This document shows positions 12,092-25,044 of a DNA stretch of 64,000 nucleotides, piece after piece. The stretch covers positions 47,082,001 to 47,146,000 of the forward strand of contig NC_057835.1 of assembly GCF_910594005.1 (NCBI RefSeq). The letters run 5' to 3'. The stretch comes from Cervus elaphus (lineage: Eukaryota > Chordata > Mammalia > Artiodactyla > Cervidae). The notes beneath the pieces were generated by a model. The model did not search any database, had not been told where the DNA came from, and saw only the letters and a program-made list of their open reading frames with translations. The translations under genes and the position numbers were made by a program. The first letter of the stretch is position 1. Each line of letters begins with the position of its first letter.

Positions 12092-13494
12092 CACGATTGT
12101 CTAGCAAACAGTTATCGAGGTAACAGCAGTAACTGTTGTAGCAAATATGGAAGGAAAAGTGGGGAGCTTGTGAAAAGCACACAGCACTTCACTGACCTAA
12201 CAGCCAAGGAAGTTGCATCAGCAACTGTGAAGACTCAGCTGTTATCTGAGCCTCCCTCCAGAATCCAGGCCCCTCAGTTTTCTTCCTTAAACCTTCACAT
12301 CTCCTCTACCTAGGGACAGATCTGGCTTTTGTGGGCTTGAAACTTACACAATTCAGACATTCTTCTTTATGAAAGATAATAAAAACTACAAATATTGAAT
12401 AAGCTATGAAAATGAATATGTATTTCAATTGAGGAGAAAAACAACAAATTACACATTAAAAAAATCTGAGATACACTCCAAACATCACAAAATCTACAAG
12501 AACAATATAATTTTTCAAATTAATTAGCTGTCTCATACAACTCTGTAACAATGCAGTTCTGCCATTTTTAGCTGCATACCTTTTGGTTACTTCTTTTTAT
12601 AACAAATGGTAAGATTTCTTGGCATTTCCATTTTACCCAAGCAGTGACCAATTTCAAATATTCTTACATTGACAGCACTAAACACCCTCTTTGTAGTAGC
12701 ATATTATGCATTTTGTATCATCTTAATCAATGTTAGTATTTCCAATCATTAGCAAGAATTTTATATCTTTTAAAATATGTTGATTTAATTTACTCTTCTT
12801 ACCTAATTTCACTATCAAAAATTTCAAAAGCTTATTTATCACTTCTTTAAAAAAAAACTCTTCATTTTAATTAACTAAGGATTTTGGTATGATCTGAAAG
12901 TTTAAAAAATTATAATTAGCTTCAGATGTCAGAATAATTTCTCTTTATTACCTTTGTTTCATATTCCATTATTCTTGTCTGACATTTTTCTATATTAATA
13001 AGTAAATGTAAAGATAATTTTTTCATAATTCTCTAATTCTGGAGTCTGTAATTTCTTATCATTTTATTAAAATGTCTTTCCAAAGTACAATTAAAATGGC
13101 ATATATAAACTTTAACAACTATTTAATAAAGTTATTATCAAAAGGTTTTTTCCATCTTCAAACATGCACTGTAGATTCTTAAAATATTTTTGTTCCCATG
13201 TCATGTCTTGAGTAACTTTATAATGAGAATATTATTCCATATCCAGAGTTGCTAAAGAAACCGACATTATGTTGAAGAAAAAACCCAAGTCACATGTGTC
13301 TTTAAAATGCTCCATCTACAAGGAGTCTAAACAAAATAAAAATGTGTTGCCAAATTGGAAACAGTCAATTTTCCCCTACCAATAAGATTAGGTGAATGAA
13401 CTGTATACTGCATACATTCTGCAATTTTTAAAATATTTTAAAAAGCCCTTTTAGTCATTTGTCTTCACTATCATCATATGCTAATTGCCAATTA
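12092..13494. other. Very AT-rich intergenic, no gene
   Basis: Dense in A/T runs, with no open frame of note. It may include decayed L1 or other old repeats but none is clear enough to name. Confidence 0.5.
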
Positions 13495-13690
13495 AGCATT
13501 TTATGGGCATTACTTTAAAAAATTTGCATAACTATCCTATTAGTTGTGGATATAATGACTAGTATTATCTCCATTTTACAGGTGAAACAATTGCTTTAAA
13601 GTGTATGTAGCTAGCAAAAGACTGAGTCAGTCAGGCTCAGAATCTCTGAACCTAGGATTAAGCTCTTTACTACAACACACTGCTTTCTCT
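13495..13690 (-). repeat. MIR SINE fragment, antisense
   Basis: 'attatctccattttacaggt' followed by a decayed 'gctagc..agactgagtcag' stretch is the antisense MIR pattern. Confidence 0.7.
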
Positions 13691-14082
13691 ACTTCCTGTG
13701 TTAATATAAGTGGAAAAAATATTTAGAAGAAGTGTTTGTCCTGAAAGACCTGAACTTTCTGCATAGCTTTCACTTGGGGCTATGTGTGGCAAGAAAAACC
13801 ATTCAGCGAAGCTGAAATGGTCCATAATTTTCCCCATTACTTGTTCTAATGATTGGACTGTGGCACACATTTTTAGCCTCTGAGACCTATAGAGGGAGTA
13901 CATAGTCTTGAAGCTTATTCAGTGTTGCCGTTGCTATACAAACCACAACATTAGCCTATTAGAAGTACGGTGGTATCTGGGATCTGCCCCTGACTCACCG
14001 TGACTTCTGTTAACCTCTATCACCAGACTGAGCTACAGCTTCCTCATTTATAAAACCATGGAGAACTATACTAAACAGGCTT

Positions 14083-14140
14083 TGAGACCCCATGGACTGT
14101 AGCCTACCAGGCTCCTCCGTCCATGGGATTTCCCTGGCAA
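14083..14140 (-). repeat. BovA fragment
   Basis: 'gaccccatggactgtagcct' to 'ggcaagaatac' is a piece of the BovA body in reverse. Confidence 0.75.
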
Positions 14141-14164
14141 GAATACAGTTGGTGGTGCCTTAAA

Positions 14165-14716
14165 ACGTCGAACATGGAATTACCACATGACATAGCAAAT
14201 TCACTGTTCAATATACATCCAAAAGAACTGAAAACAGTTACTCAAACAAGTTTGTGTACACAATATTCATTGCAGCATTATTTCACAGTACCAGAGATGG
14301 AAACATCCAATCTGTGGATGAATGGGTGAATAGATGTGGTATATCCCTACTATGGAATATTATTCAGTCAGAAAAAGGAATTAATTAGTAATACAGGCTG
14401 TGAGGTATATGAATTTTAAAAATATACTAAGTGGAAGAAGCCAAACACACCGGGTCACATATATATGATTCCATTTGTATGAAGCATCCTGAATAGATAA
14501 ACCCATAGAGATAGAATATAGATTGGTGGTTATTGGGGGGTACAGATGGGGAATGGGGATAATTTTATAGCAATTATAATTGGAGTATAACTTTTAAAAA
14601 TTGTGAATCACTGTTGTGTACACCTGTAACATATAGTACATCAAATTTCAATACAATTTTCAAACAATATTTAGTTTTATGTTATGTGAATTTTATCTCA
14701 AATAATTTTTTTAAAG
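14165..14716 (+). repeat. L1 3' end
   Basis: Typical L1 order: 'tattcattgcagcattattt', 'gaatattattcagtcag', 'gattccatttgtatgaag', 'ttatctcaaataat' and an A-rich end. Confidence 0.85.
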
Positions 14717-14768
14717 TTAGTAGAGACAATCTTTAAGTAGAGGTGTTGTGCATGATTTCTTCTTTTTA

Positions 14769-14930
14769 ATTTATTTTTTTGGCTGTGCCAGTACATCACA
14801 GGGGATCTTCATTGCTGCCTGTGTGATCTTCTCTTAGGCATATGGAATCTAGTTCCCTGACCAGGGGTCCAGCCCAGGCCCCTTGCTTTGGGAGTGCGGA
14901 GTCTTAACCACTGGACCACCAGGGAAGTCC
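14769..14930 (-). repeat. CHR SINE (cetartiodactyl)
   Basis: 'ttggctgtgccagtacatca' to 'ggaccaccagggaagtcc' is the reverse complement of the CHR family. Confidence 0.85.
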
Positions 14931-15029
14931 CATATGGGTGATTTATTTCATCACTTATCTGTATTTAAAAAATTTTTAACATTGAACAGTATTGCTTTAA
15001 TCATTAGGAAAAAAATTACATAAAATAGC

Positions 15030-15380
15030 TTTTGAACTGTGGTGTTGAAGAAGGCTCTTGAGAGCCCCTTGGACAGCAAGGAGATCAAACCAGTCAATCC
15101 TAAAGGAAGTCAACCCTGAATATTCATTGGAAGGACTGATGCTGAAGCTCCAATACTTTGGCCACCTGATGTGAAGTACTGACTCATTGGAAAAGACCCT
15201 GGGAAAGACTAAAGGCAGGAGGTGAAGGGGACGACAGAGGATGAGATGGTTGGATGGCATCACTGATTCAACGGACATGAGTTTGAGCAAGCTCTGGGAG
15301 TTGGTGATGGACAGGGAAATGTGGCATGCTGCAGTCCTTAGGGTCTCAAAGAGTTGGACACAACTGAGCAACTGAACTGA
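15030..15380 (+). repeat. BovB LINE 3' end
   Basis: Sense copy from 'ttgaactgtggtgttgaag' to 'gagcaactgaactg'. Open frames on the opposite strand are translations of this repeat. Confidence 0.9.
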
Positions 15381-16070
15381 AAATAGCCCCCAAGAGCCTG
15401 AAAATTTAAAGCTATACTTTAAGACAACTGGAAAAAAAATGGCTGAGAAAATTCTAAACATCTTTTTATACACTTTGAGAAAAACACATCTTTGAAGAAA
15501 ATGTTAAAAACATAAAATTTATAATGTGCATCTCTGTTCATTAGCAATTAAGCTTTTTTCATGTATTGCTTCCTAGAACTCTTAAGCAAAATAAGAATGG
15601 CAGCAGAAAAGATCAGAGTTTAGAGTTAGTGTCTTTGGGAGAAAGGAGAGTTGATGAGAAGGGATGGGATAACTGGGATGAAAAAGTAAATTCAAGTCTA
15701 CTTTTATGAAAGAAATAGCTAGCCATTTAGAGAATAAGCACAAAGTCCATTTCACAGCTGGCTCTGTTTTCCCTCCATTTCTTTGTTGTTCTCTCTCTCT
15801 TTTTGGCTTTAATCATAAAACTATTCCCTGAAGAGTTTAGCCAGAGCAGTTGAGTTTTGGTTTGAAAAATTTAGAGAAGCAATAAAGGAGAAGAATGCTC
15901 CCTTCTCGTGGCTTCTAATTTCCTTCTGTAATGAGTTTTCTGCTTAAATGTGCATGCAGTTTGTCCTCCCTCCTGATGGACAAATATGTGCAGTAGTAAT
16001 TCTTCCAGGAGTTCAGTTTGCTCTGTTGGGGAAAAATGCACATGGTTAATGCCAGTCCAGGGGCTTCCCC

Positions 16071-16260
16071 GCTGGCTCAGCAGTAAAGAATCTGCCTGCA
16101 ATGCAGGAGATGTGGGTTCGATCCCTGGGTCAGGAAGATCCCCTGGAGAAGAGAACGGCAACCCACTCCAGTATTCTTACCTGGGGAATCTCATGGACAG
16201 GGGATCCTGGCAGGCTATAGTCCATGGGGTGGCAAATGAGTTGGATACAACTAAACAAAC
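16071..16260 (+). repeat. Bov-tA SINE
   Basis: Complete tRNA-like head including the B-box-like 'gggttcgatccctgg', then BovA body to 'tggatacaactaaacaaac'. Confidence 0.92.
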
Positions 16261-16415
16261 AAGTCCAACTCCGTGTGGGAAGCATTTGGAAGAATGTAGA
16301 AGGTGTTGCTGAAAGGAATAATGGATCAGAACTTTAAATTTTTCTTGTCGTGAGCTATTTACAAGAAAACAATATATATCTAATAAATAAGAGAAAATGA
16401 TGGCAGCACACTTTT

Positions 16416-17093
16416 TTCAAAGTGTGGGGTGCTAACAACAATAAATCAAAATTTCCCCAGGTGCTTGTTAAAAATACAAATAGCAGGTCCAACCCTAGAA
16501 CCACAGAATCAGAGACCGTGAGAGATAAAACTACTTAAAAACAAAAACCCCATAACAACACACACGTACTAGCTAGAGGTCAGTGAACTACAACCATTGA
16601 ACTAAATTCAGCCCACTGCCTGTTTTTGGAAGTGAAGTTTTATTGACACAAAGCCATTCATAGTCTGTGACTGCTTTTGTGCTAAGGAGCAGAGCTGAGT
16701 AGCTGTGCCAGAAACTCTACAGCCCAGACAGCTTAAAATGTTTACTATCCAGCCCTTTACTGAAAAGGTTTGCCACCCCTGCTCTAAGCCATTGCTTCTC
16801 AAATTCAAATGTGCATACAAATCACTCAGGGATTCTTTGGGAAAGAAGGTCTGGGGTGGACCTGAAATCCTTTGTCTCTCACATCTCCCAGGTGATGCTG
16901 ATGCTGCTGCCTTGCAGATCACAGTTAGTAGCCTGACCCAGAGAAGTGGTTCTGGGTGTATGATAAATGCAAATTCTCAGTTCCAAGGCAGACATATAGA
17001 ATCATAAATGCTGTGGGCTGGACCCCACAACTCATGTTGTATCAAGCCCTCCAGGTGATTTCTGAAGCACATCAAAACTTTTGAACCACTCAT
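16416..17093 (+). repeat. Old hAT-type DNA transposon remnants (MER5A-like, and a second element)
   Basis: 16416-16520 ('caggtgcttgttaaaaatac') and about 16793-17093 ('aagccctccaggtgatttct', 'tttgaaccact') look like MER5A-type sequence. Between them, 16573-16785 ('aaattcagcccactgcctg' to 'gtttgccacccctg') is another non-autonomous hAT-like element. Family names are from memory. Confidence 0.6.
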
Positions 17094-17929
17094 CCAGATT
17101 TTCCTTATGCAGATTAAAACTTGATAACCACTATCTTCAAAGAGCCTGAAATCATATGTTTGACTCCTTTATCACTGATCTCCTGAACACAGTATATGTT
17201 GATCATAATAATCAACTGGAAAGGAGACACGGGATGAAATTGCCACTTACTATGGTATTGTTTATTTCTTTTCTATATATTCAGAATAGCAGTCTTGGAT
17301 AAATAAAATCTCAACTGTATGTTTATTGGATTATTCCAGTTTAATATTTTACTGTTGGGGAGTCTATTTTTGTGGTTGCTCAAAATAATTTCAAATTCCA
17401 TGTCATTTCTAAAATGACCAACAGAGGGAGCCGGTGTTATAATCCTAATCCTTAAATAGGAGAATTTCTTTCCCGTTGGCTGAATCAAAGAACAACCTTT
17501 TAAATCATCCCTGAGTATAATAAAATATTATTGTTTGGATGTATAGATTCTGCTGTCCATGTTATATACATCTCTTTCTAATGCCAGGACAGCAGTATGA
17601 TATATTTGAACTGAGTGTAACCTGTAAACAATTCTATTCAATACTTCTAACTTTCACAGACCCCCTAATCTATTTAAACAATGTTGATGGTACAAGAGAC
17701 TCCTAAAATGCAGACCCTGTTCTCAGTAAATATATGATTCTGGGGAAAGCAGGTGTAACAGAAGCAAGTAAATAAATCTAATTATATAGAATACGATCCC
17801 TTACCAAGATCAGAGAGGACCTGAGATAGATGCAACAAGTAGATGTTTTGGTGCATTTCCTAGAAGTGGCTTTTTGGGTAGATGATATGAGTGGTCACAG
17901 GAGGAACTGAGGCATGTAGCACTGAACTG

Positions 17930-18290
17930 AATGATTTTTTTTTTTTTTACCACAGCACTAGAGGAAGTAGGAAGTGTTAATCTAACTATTCAGTTTGTTA
18001 GCAAGAAAGAGAATGTTTACACAATGCCAGAGAGGGTATCCCCATGGGTGAGGGACCAGCACACAGATGGCAAGTGGATAATACTGGTCCCTTGCTTTTA
18101 CCTCCAGGAAAATTTAAAACCCATGACTGGCACAGGTTCAGGGCTTGGCTTTGTTTATCAGGTAAATAATACAGTTAAAGGATTGAAGCCAACAGTACTG
18201 CATCAATTTGTCCTACCAGGTGACACTTTTTCTGATCAAGGACACCATTTGATAGTACATTTTGTTCAGTATAGGCCAAATACTTAGTGC
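17930..18290 (+). mobile_element. Decayed ERV pol (integrase core) fragment
   Basis: One frame contains a WQVD-type segment starting at 18068, another frame an SDQG-type segment at 18231-18242. These correspond in order and spacing to the first two catalytic-Asp regions of a class III/ERVL-like integrase core. The two lie in different frames, so the copy is frameshifted and non-functional. No LTRs, gag or env were recognised around it. The open frame at 17931-18287 is a chance read-through of this remnant. Confidence 0.55.
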
Positions 18291-18872
18291 AGTGGGGATT
18301 CAATAAATGCTGATGTATGAAGAGATGGATGAAGGACTGAATAACTGATTGAATTGATGAGATAAAGAAACAGTCGAAGTCTGATGAAGGTGTTATGAAA
18401 TGAATGAATGAAGGAAAGAGACAAAGTAGAGAAGCATTGTATATACAGCTAGACTCTCAGGGTTTGATAATTATTTGGATACAGGGATATAGAATTCAGT
18501 AGATACAAAAATGACTGTTGACTGAGGGATGATAATGTCTTAAGCACTGATAAAAATAGTAGAAAGCTAATTGAGCTTGGGCAGTGAGTGTTTAGAGATG
18601 TGTTTAACTTTAGACTGAATTTGGAGGATCTATACCATCTAGGATGATATAAACAATAGGCTACTGGCACTGCAATTTTCAGGTTTGGAAATTTGAAAAT
18701 AGAGAGTTGAAATAAAACTGGGGATTGGAGTTACCTTTAGAGTGATCTTAGGATAGCTTAGATATATAATAAAAAGAAAATATATTCAATCACAAATGAA
18801 CAGATTCCTTCAATAGCATTTATCAAAGACAGATGTATTCTCTACTCTGAGCTACAGGCTGAGTAGATTGTA

Positions 18873-19092
18873 TGCATGCATGCTAAGTTGATTCAGTCGT
18901 GTCCAACTCTATGAGACCCTATGGACCGTCGCCTGCCAGGTTCCTCTGTCCATGGGATTCTCTAGGCAAGAATACTGGAGTGGGTTGCCGTTTCCTCCTC
19001 CAGGGGATCTTCCCAACCCAGGAGTTGAACCTGTGTCTCTTATGTCTCCTGCATTGGCAGGCAGGTTCTTAACAACACTAGCACCACCTGCC
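18873..19092 (-). repeat. Bov-tA SINE
   Basis: Reverse complement, from 'tgctaagttgattcagtcgt' to 'aacactagcaccacctgcc'. Confidence 0.9.
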
Positions 19093-19104
19093 AACACTTT
19101 TATA

Positions 19105-20420
19105 GTATTTATTATATGATAGGCACTGCCTGGCACTGAGATTGGAATAGTGAATTTTGATGAAACTTAGATCCTGGTGGGGAGAGATAGAAAATAAATT
19201 AATAAGTAAAATATATCCTGTTAGGTAGTGATATGGAGAAAAGAAAGGCTAGAAAGCAAGATAGAGAATGTTAGAATTAGGGACTATCAATTTCAAATAG
19301 TGTGACCAGGAAAGGCCTCACTGAGAAAGTAACATTCGTACAAAGACCAGATGCAGGTTAAGGAGCAACTATATGTGGGAAACAAAAGGTCCAGGAAGTA
19401 GCAGCAGGAACACTATTGCGAAGACCCTGGAGTGGAAACATTCCTAGAGGACTGGAAGAATGGCAAGAAGGCCAGTGTTTCAGGCAGAGTTAGAGTAGGA
19501 GGAAGTGAGGTCAAGGAGGGAACAGGGGCCAGTGAAAGTGACTTTGACATTCACTAAAAGTGAGAAAAGAACCTGCTGGAAAGATTTTAGTGGAGGACTG
19601 ATATGATCTGACTTATATTCTTATAGTGTCCCTTAGGCTTCCATTGGGAAAAAATAACTACAGGAGAAAGAACAGAAGCTGTTAGGAGCCTAATTCAGGT
19701 GAGAAATGATTATGGTTCAAGGCAAATTTTTGGTCTTGAATAGCAGTGGAGACCAATGGTTGCATTCTGGATATATTTTGAAAGTAGGGCCAATCAGACT
19801 TGGTGACTTATTGACTGTAGAGCCTGAGAGAGAAGGGGATATAAAAACTGATGCCAACCTTTTTGGCCCTGAGCAATGGGAAGCATGGTGTTATCACTGG
19901 TTGGTTGGAAACTGAGATGAAGTTTATGGGAGGGAGCAAGTGTTAGGAGCCTTGTTTGCACATGTTAACCGTGAGATCCCGCTAGATGACCAAGTGAAGT
20001 CTGTTCTATATGTAGGGGACTGGAGTTCAGGACAGAATTCTAAGCCGGAGCTATAGATGTGGGAGTTGTCCTGTACAGTTGGTGTTTGCAGCTTGAAGTG
20101 AATGGAATCACTGAGAAGATGAGCGCTAAGTATAGAGGAAAAGCTCAAAGGCTTTAACCTTGGACCATCCAGCATTTAGAGTCAGAGAAAACCATAGCAA
20201 ATAGTAAAATAGGGGGTGTCAAGGAGGTTATATGAAAGGGAAATGCAGATGGAAATAAGTGTAAGTCTGTTTATATTTATTGCAGGGGAGTTTCAAAAGA
20301 GAGAGAAGTTGAGTTCATTAAAATAGTGAGGGATTAAGAAAGATCCAATAGAGAAGGACCTACCGGAAGTGGGGTGATGGTGTTCCAGACAGAGAGTGAA
20401 GAGATAAACAAATCCAGCTC
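19105..20420. repeat. Old LINE-like interspersed repeat (L2-like)
   Basis: The run 'ataggcactgcctgg', 'accaggaaaggcctcactga', 'gatatgatctgactta', 'tctggatatattttgaaag' and 'gtgggagttgtcc' matches, in order, a widespread old mammalian repeat I associate with L2. The family assignment is tentative. Confidence 0.5.
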
Positions 20421-20429
20421 ACTGTGGAG

Positions 20430-20835
20430 GGGGTCAACAGCAATGACTTTGGACCCAGACTCTGGATTTGAATCCTGACTTTGTCACTCACTGGCCTTCC
20501 CTGGTAGCTCAGGGGTAAAGAATCTTCCTGCAATGCAGGAGACCTGAGTTAGATTCCTGGGTTGGGAAGATCCCTTGGAGGAGGGCATAGCAACCCACTC
20601 CAGTATTCTTGTCTGAAGAATCCCATGGATGGAGGAGCCTGGAGGGCTGCAGTCCATGGGGTTGCAAAGAGTTGGACATGACTGAACAATTTTCTTTTCC
20701 TCTGCCACTTACTAGCTGTGTGACATTGGTCAAATCATTTAACCTCCCTGGGTCTCAATTTCCTCATTTACATAAAAATAAGGACAGTAGTAGTATGCAT
20801 CATAAGGTTGTTATAAGAATCAAATAATTTAACAT
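20430..20835 (+). repeat. MIR SINE interrupted by Bov-tA
   Basis: The left piece (to 20493) is 'tggatttgaatcctgactt'; the right piece (from 20691) is 'gtgtgacattggtcaaatca' and 'tctcaatttcctcattta'. Together they form one MIR. Confidence 0.85.
20494..20690 (+). repeat. Bov-tA SINE inside MIR
   Basis: 'gccttccctggtagctcag' to 'gttggacatgactgaacaa'. It splits the MIR at 20430-20835. Confidence 0.92.
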
Positions 20836-21276
20836 TTGTAAAATAGATTACATGAACTTTGTAGAAGTGTTTGTATTTGACAATTTCCTGAATGATCACC
20901 ATTGATTTTGGAGAGAGGAGTTTCTATGGGATTGATAGATTAGAAGGTAACCACTCAAAGGATGAAGGAGGAAGTGGGTATGGGAAAAGATAGAGAAGAG
21001 TAAGCAGAAGAACCCTTTATAAGATAATAGTTTCAAAATATATGTTTGTATCAGTTTAATGAAGAATGAATGCTATGATGTTTCCAGGGACACCAAGATG
21101 CTTGTATTCAACACTTATCAGCTCTTTGGTTGTTATCATATAAAAATTTCCTGAATGTGACTGCTTTTGATTTACAAACATGGTAATTTAATTTGATTTA
21201 AGCCAATATCCCAAAACATCATATATTAGGTTTCCTACTGACTAGAAGTCAGATCTTCAAGTCTTTTGTGTCAACT
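20836..21276. other. Intergenic, nothing recognised
   Basis: AT-rich sequence without a recognisable gene or repeat. Confidence 0.5.
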
Positions 21277-21411
21277 ATTCCCAGGTGGTGCCTGGTGGTA
21301 AACCGTTTCAGTATTCTTGCCTGAAGAATCCCATGGACAGTGGAGTCTGGGAGGCCGCAGTCCAAGGGCTTCAAAGAGTTGGACAGGACTGAAGTGACTT
21401 ACCATGAATGC
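21277..21411 (+). repeat. Bov-tA SINE, internally deleted
   Basis: The head 'attcccaggtggtgcctggt' jumps directly to 'ttcagtattcttgcctgaag', so about 80 bp including the B box are missing. It ends 'ctgaagtgacttacc'. Confidence 0.8.
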
Positions 21412-22514
21412 ACATCTAGGAGAGAATAGTCTAGGAGAGAATATCTGAAGCATAAAACTGCCAAGAACACTTTGTGGTTCATGTGACTCATGGATAAAGT
21501 ATAATGAAAACTGACCAAGTATTAATTTCATTTTTGGTGTTTGCTGATAGTTTACACTTTATGTAAGGAATAATCATTTTATAATAGAGTATTATAAATC
21601 AGCAGGTTTCATTCTTTTTGCTAGATTTCCAAATACTCGGGGGAAAAAAACCTTCTCTAGATCCCTCAGTTTTTAATCTATGTATTTTTGAGAATGAAAT
21701 AGCTATAGTAGAATGAAACTATGGTAATTCATCTGCTAGAGACATCACTCAGAGAAGGCAACTTTACTGAACTTGATTATTTTGGACCTTACTCATTGCT
21801 TTAATAATTTTTTCCCTCAAATTTAATTGCTTTGAGGCCAATGATGTGAAAGGCATATAAAATGCAATTAACAGATGAAAAATATCTCTTGTGATTTGAT
21901 ATTAAACAGAAGTGATGGAGTGTGACATTATAAAATGGCATCAGAGGGTCCAAACTTTGCATTTCACTTTAATTATATCAATTTCAGACTCTGGAACACT
22001 GCAGTTTCACACACGCTTAATTAAATTATGTCAGAACCAATACTTTTAGGTCAACAAAATTTTAGGAGGAAGTTTTAGAGATAGATAAGATGGAAAGCGC
22101 AATTCCTTGTCTTTCTGGCTACTGGACCAGAATAAGCTCTTAAAGTTTCTTTTATCTGTAAAATCTGTGGTCATGATAAGGCCTGCTTTCAATGGAATTC
22201 AAGGCCCCTAAGACAAATGACATCATTTCCAGTATTCTTGGGGCTCATGGGAAGGGAAGTCATCTGTATTAATTGCACAAAGCTCCTCTCTTTCTAAGGA
22301 CCTATGTATATTTTTGAAAATGTAAAAAACAGGCAATAAAAGACTAACATAACTGTTTAACAGTTAAAGAATTAAACCATTTCTTTTTGCCAAGGAAAAA
22401 TTGTAAAGCTCTAATTATATCCGTTTTGTATATACCAGACTAAAACTTTTAGATATCAATGCTTAGGCTGTGCATTGTTGGTTGAACAGCCGATACTCAA
22501 GCTTACCTATAACA
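21412..22514. other. AT-rich intergenic, nothing recognised
   Basis: No gene or repeat is clear in this 1.1 kb stretch. Confidence 0.5.
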
Positions 22515-22722
22515 TGTTGCGGTTGTTTAGTCACTGAGTAGTCTCCTACTCTTTGCAACCCCATGGACTGTAGCCCGTCAGGCTCCTCTGTCCATGGGAT
22601 TTCCCAGGGAAGAATATAGGACTGTGTAGCCATTTTCTTCTCCAGGGGACCTTCCCAACCAAGGGGTTAAACCCGCTTCTCCTGCATTGCAGGCAGATTC
22701 TTTACCCCTGAGCCACTGAGGA
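22515..22722 (-). repeat. Bov-tA SINE
   Basis: Reverse complement, with 'ccccatggactgtagcccgt' and the antisense head 'gcattgcaggcagattcttt'. Confidence 0.9.
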
Positions 22723-23266
22723 ATTAAATACCACACACTAAATCCTATATTACACATTTCTTTCCATGGATTAGATCAAAATGGTGGAATTACACATATT
22801 TTCTTTCCAGTCCCCCCTTATGTTAATGGTAATGATCTTTTTGCCCCTTTGCTGCTCATGTTCTGCCCTCTTCTCCATTTTCCCCTTTTCCTGGAAGCAT
22901 CCTGTGATAAAAGTTCAAGTGCAAATCACTGCAGTGCTCTGAAGCCCTCATCTGGGAGACATTAGTTATACTGTTGTGCCAAGCAAGGCTCAGGGACATG
23001 TTGGTTACTTAGATTCCTGAAGAAAGCATTTGAGACCACAGATACTACCAGCTTCAGACTTCTGAGATAGACTAGTTGTTTCCTGGGGCCCAAGACCACG
23101 CTTTTAAAGGAACATCTTGTGGTAAAAACCTTGAGAACAAAATAAAATTTACATTTTATGTTGGTTCCATTTATTTACTTTGTTGACAAATAGGTTAGGT
23201 AATTCTATTCGTAATGGTAGTTCCCATGAACTGGATAACATGCACTATATTCACACATATAATATA

Positions 23267-23496
23267 CACATGAAAGGGATTCCCAGGTAGCGCTAGTGGT
23301 AAAGAACTTGTGTGCCAATGCAGGAGTTTTAAGAGAAGCAGGTTTGAACCCTGGGCCAGGAAGATCCCCTGGAGGAGGAAATGACAAGCCACTCTTGTAT
23401 TCTTGCCAGAAAATCCCATGAACAGAGGAGCCCAGAGGGCTATAGTCCATGAGGTCACAAAGAGCTGGACACAGCTGAAGCACCTGAGCATGCATG
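23267..23496 (+). repeat. Bov-tA SINE with long imperfect target-site duplication
   Basis: Flanked by CACACATATAATATA (23252-23266) and CACACATGTAATATA (23497-23511), 14 of 15 identical. Body and head are complete. Confidence 0.9.
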
Positions 23497-23539
23497 CACA
23501 CATGTAATATAGCCCTAACTGAAACGGATATCACTAATC

Positions 23540-23640
23540 TTCTTTAAAGATGAGGAAACAGAGAAAGCATGTGACTTGCTCAAGATCACAAAGCTAGTAT
23601 CTAGCAGAGTTACAATTCAGACTCTGTTCCCTCTTGCTCC
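23540..23640 (-). repeat. MIR SINE fragment, antisense
   Basis: 'gatgaggaaacagagaaag' and 'ttgctcaagatcacaaagct' are antisense MIR hallmarks. Confidence 0.7.
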
Positions 23641-23767
23641 AAATTCCAACTTTTTTTTCCACTCTATCATGCAGTGTCCAAAAGGTGTCCTCAGGTACTT
23701 CTTAGTCATATGTCACCCCCGTGGTTGTCAGTGTAATCTTGTAAAACGGAAAATCAAGATACTGTGT

Positions 23768-24080
23768 GAAACTGAAAGCTGCTCAGTTGTGTCCTCTTTG
23801 CGACCCCAAGGACTATACAGTCCATGGGATTCTCCAGGTCAGAATACTGGAGTGGGCAGCCTTTTCCTTCTTCAGGGGATCTCCCCAACCCAGGGGTCAA
23901 ACCCAGGTCTCCCGCATTGCAGGTGGGTTCTTTACCAGCTGAGCCACAAGGGAAGCCCAAGAACACTGGAGTGGGTAGCCTAACCATTCTCCAGCGGATC
24001 TTCCTGACCCAGGAATTGAACCAGGGTCTTGTGCATTGCAGGTGGATTCTTTACCAACTGAACTATCAAGGAAGCCCAAG
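23768..24080 (-). repeat. Bov-tA SINE with doubled head
   Basis: A full antisense unit is followed by a second partial unit with its own tRNA-like head (ending 'caaggaagccca'). The whole is flanked by TACTGTGT at 23760-23767 and 24081-24088. Confidence 0.85.
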
Positions 24081-24193
24081 TACTGTGTAGTCCCCCTCAA
24101 AACACACTTCCTTAATTGCTGAATTTAACCAACTCTAGCTGTACTCAACTGACAGGTTAAAATTTTTAAAGTAAAAATTAGATAGCCCCTAAC

Positions 24194-24552
24194 TAAAGAA
24201 GGCTGAGTGCCAAAGAATTGGTGCTTTCGAATTGTGGTGCTGGAGAAGACTTGAGAGTCCCGTGGACAACAAGGAGATCAAATCAGTTAATCCTAAAGGA
24301 AATCAACCCTGAATATTCATTGGAAGGACTGAGGCTATAGCTGAAACTCCAATACTTTGGCCACCTGATGTGAAGAATTGACTCTTTGGAGGAGAAGGCG
24401 GCAACAGAGGATGAGATAGTTGGATGGCACCACCAACTCAATGGACATGAGTTTGAGTAAACTCCGCGGAGATGGTGAAGGACAGAGAAGCCTGGTGTGC
24501 TGCAGTCCATGGGGTCGCAAACAGTTGGACACGACTTAACGACTGAACAACA
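24194..24552 (+). repeat. BovB LINE 3' end
   Basis: Sense copy from 'aaagaaggctgagtgccaaa' to 'cgactgaacaacaaaaac'. A stretch around 24385 is deleted compared with other copies. Confidence 0.88.
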
Positions 24553-24866
24553 AAAACAATTAAAACAATAAGAGGATTCTTTTATAAGCTAGGATTAGTA
24601 ATACATGTAGAATTTTATTGACCCACTCACAATTTTTTTTCTGGAGACAAGATATTTCATAGTTCTTTCACTAAGAAACATTCCCAACTAAAGCCTAACA
24701 TTAAAGAGAGAAGAATACACAGACTCTATGTGTACAGCTTGGTGAAATATCACCAACATGAAATCTCTCATGTAATCATTCAGACAGAAAGCTTTCCCAG
24801 TGCTCTGAAGCCCCCTTATTCCCTTCCCAATAGCTCCTCCTTAGGTGAGTTTTACCTATTTTTGAA

Positions 24867-24966
24867 TTTTTTTTGGCTATGCCAGGTGGCTTGTGGGATC
24901 TTAGTTCCCTGACCAGAGACTGAACCTAGTCGCTCAGCAGTGGCAGTGCAGAGTCTTAGCCACTTT
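24867..24966 (-). repeat. CHR SINE, truncated
   Basis: 'tttttggctatgccaggtgg', 'cttagttccctgaccaga' and 'gcagagtcttagccact' are antisense CHR sequence. Confidence 0.8.
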
Positions 24967-25044
24967 ATGCGATTCATCCAAGTGGTTGCAAGTAGCCATA
25001 GTTCTTTCATTTTCACTGCTGAATACCATTCCACTGGATGAATA

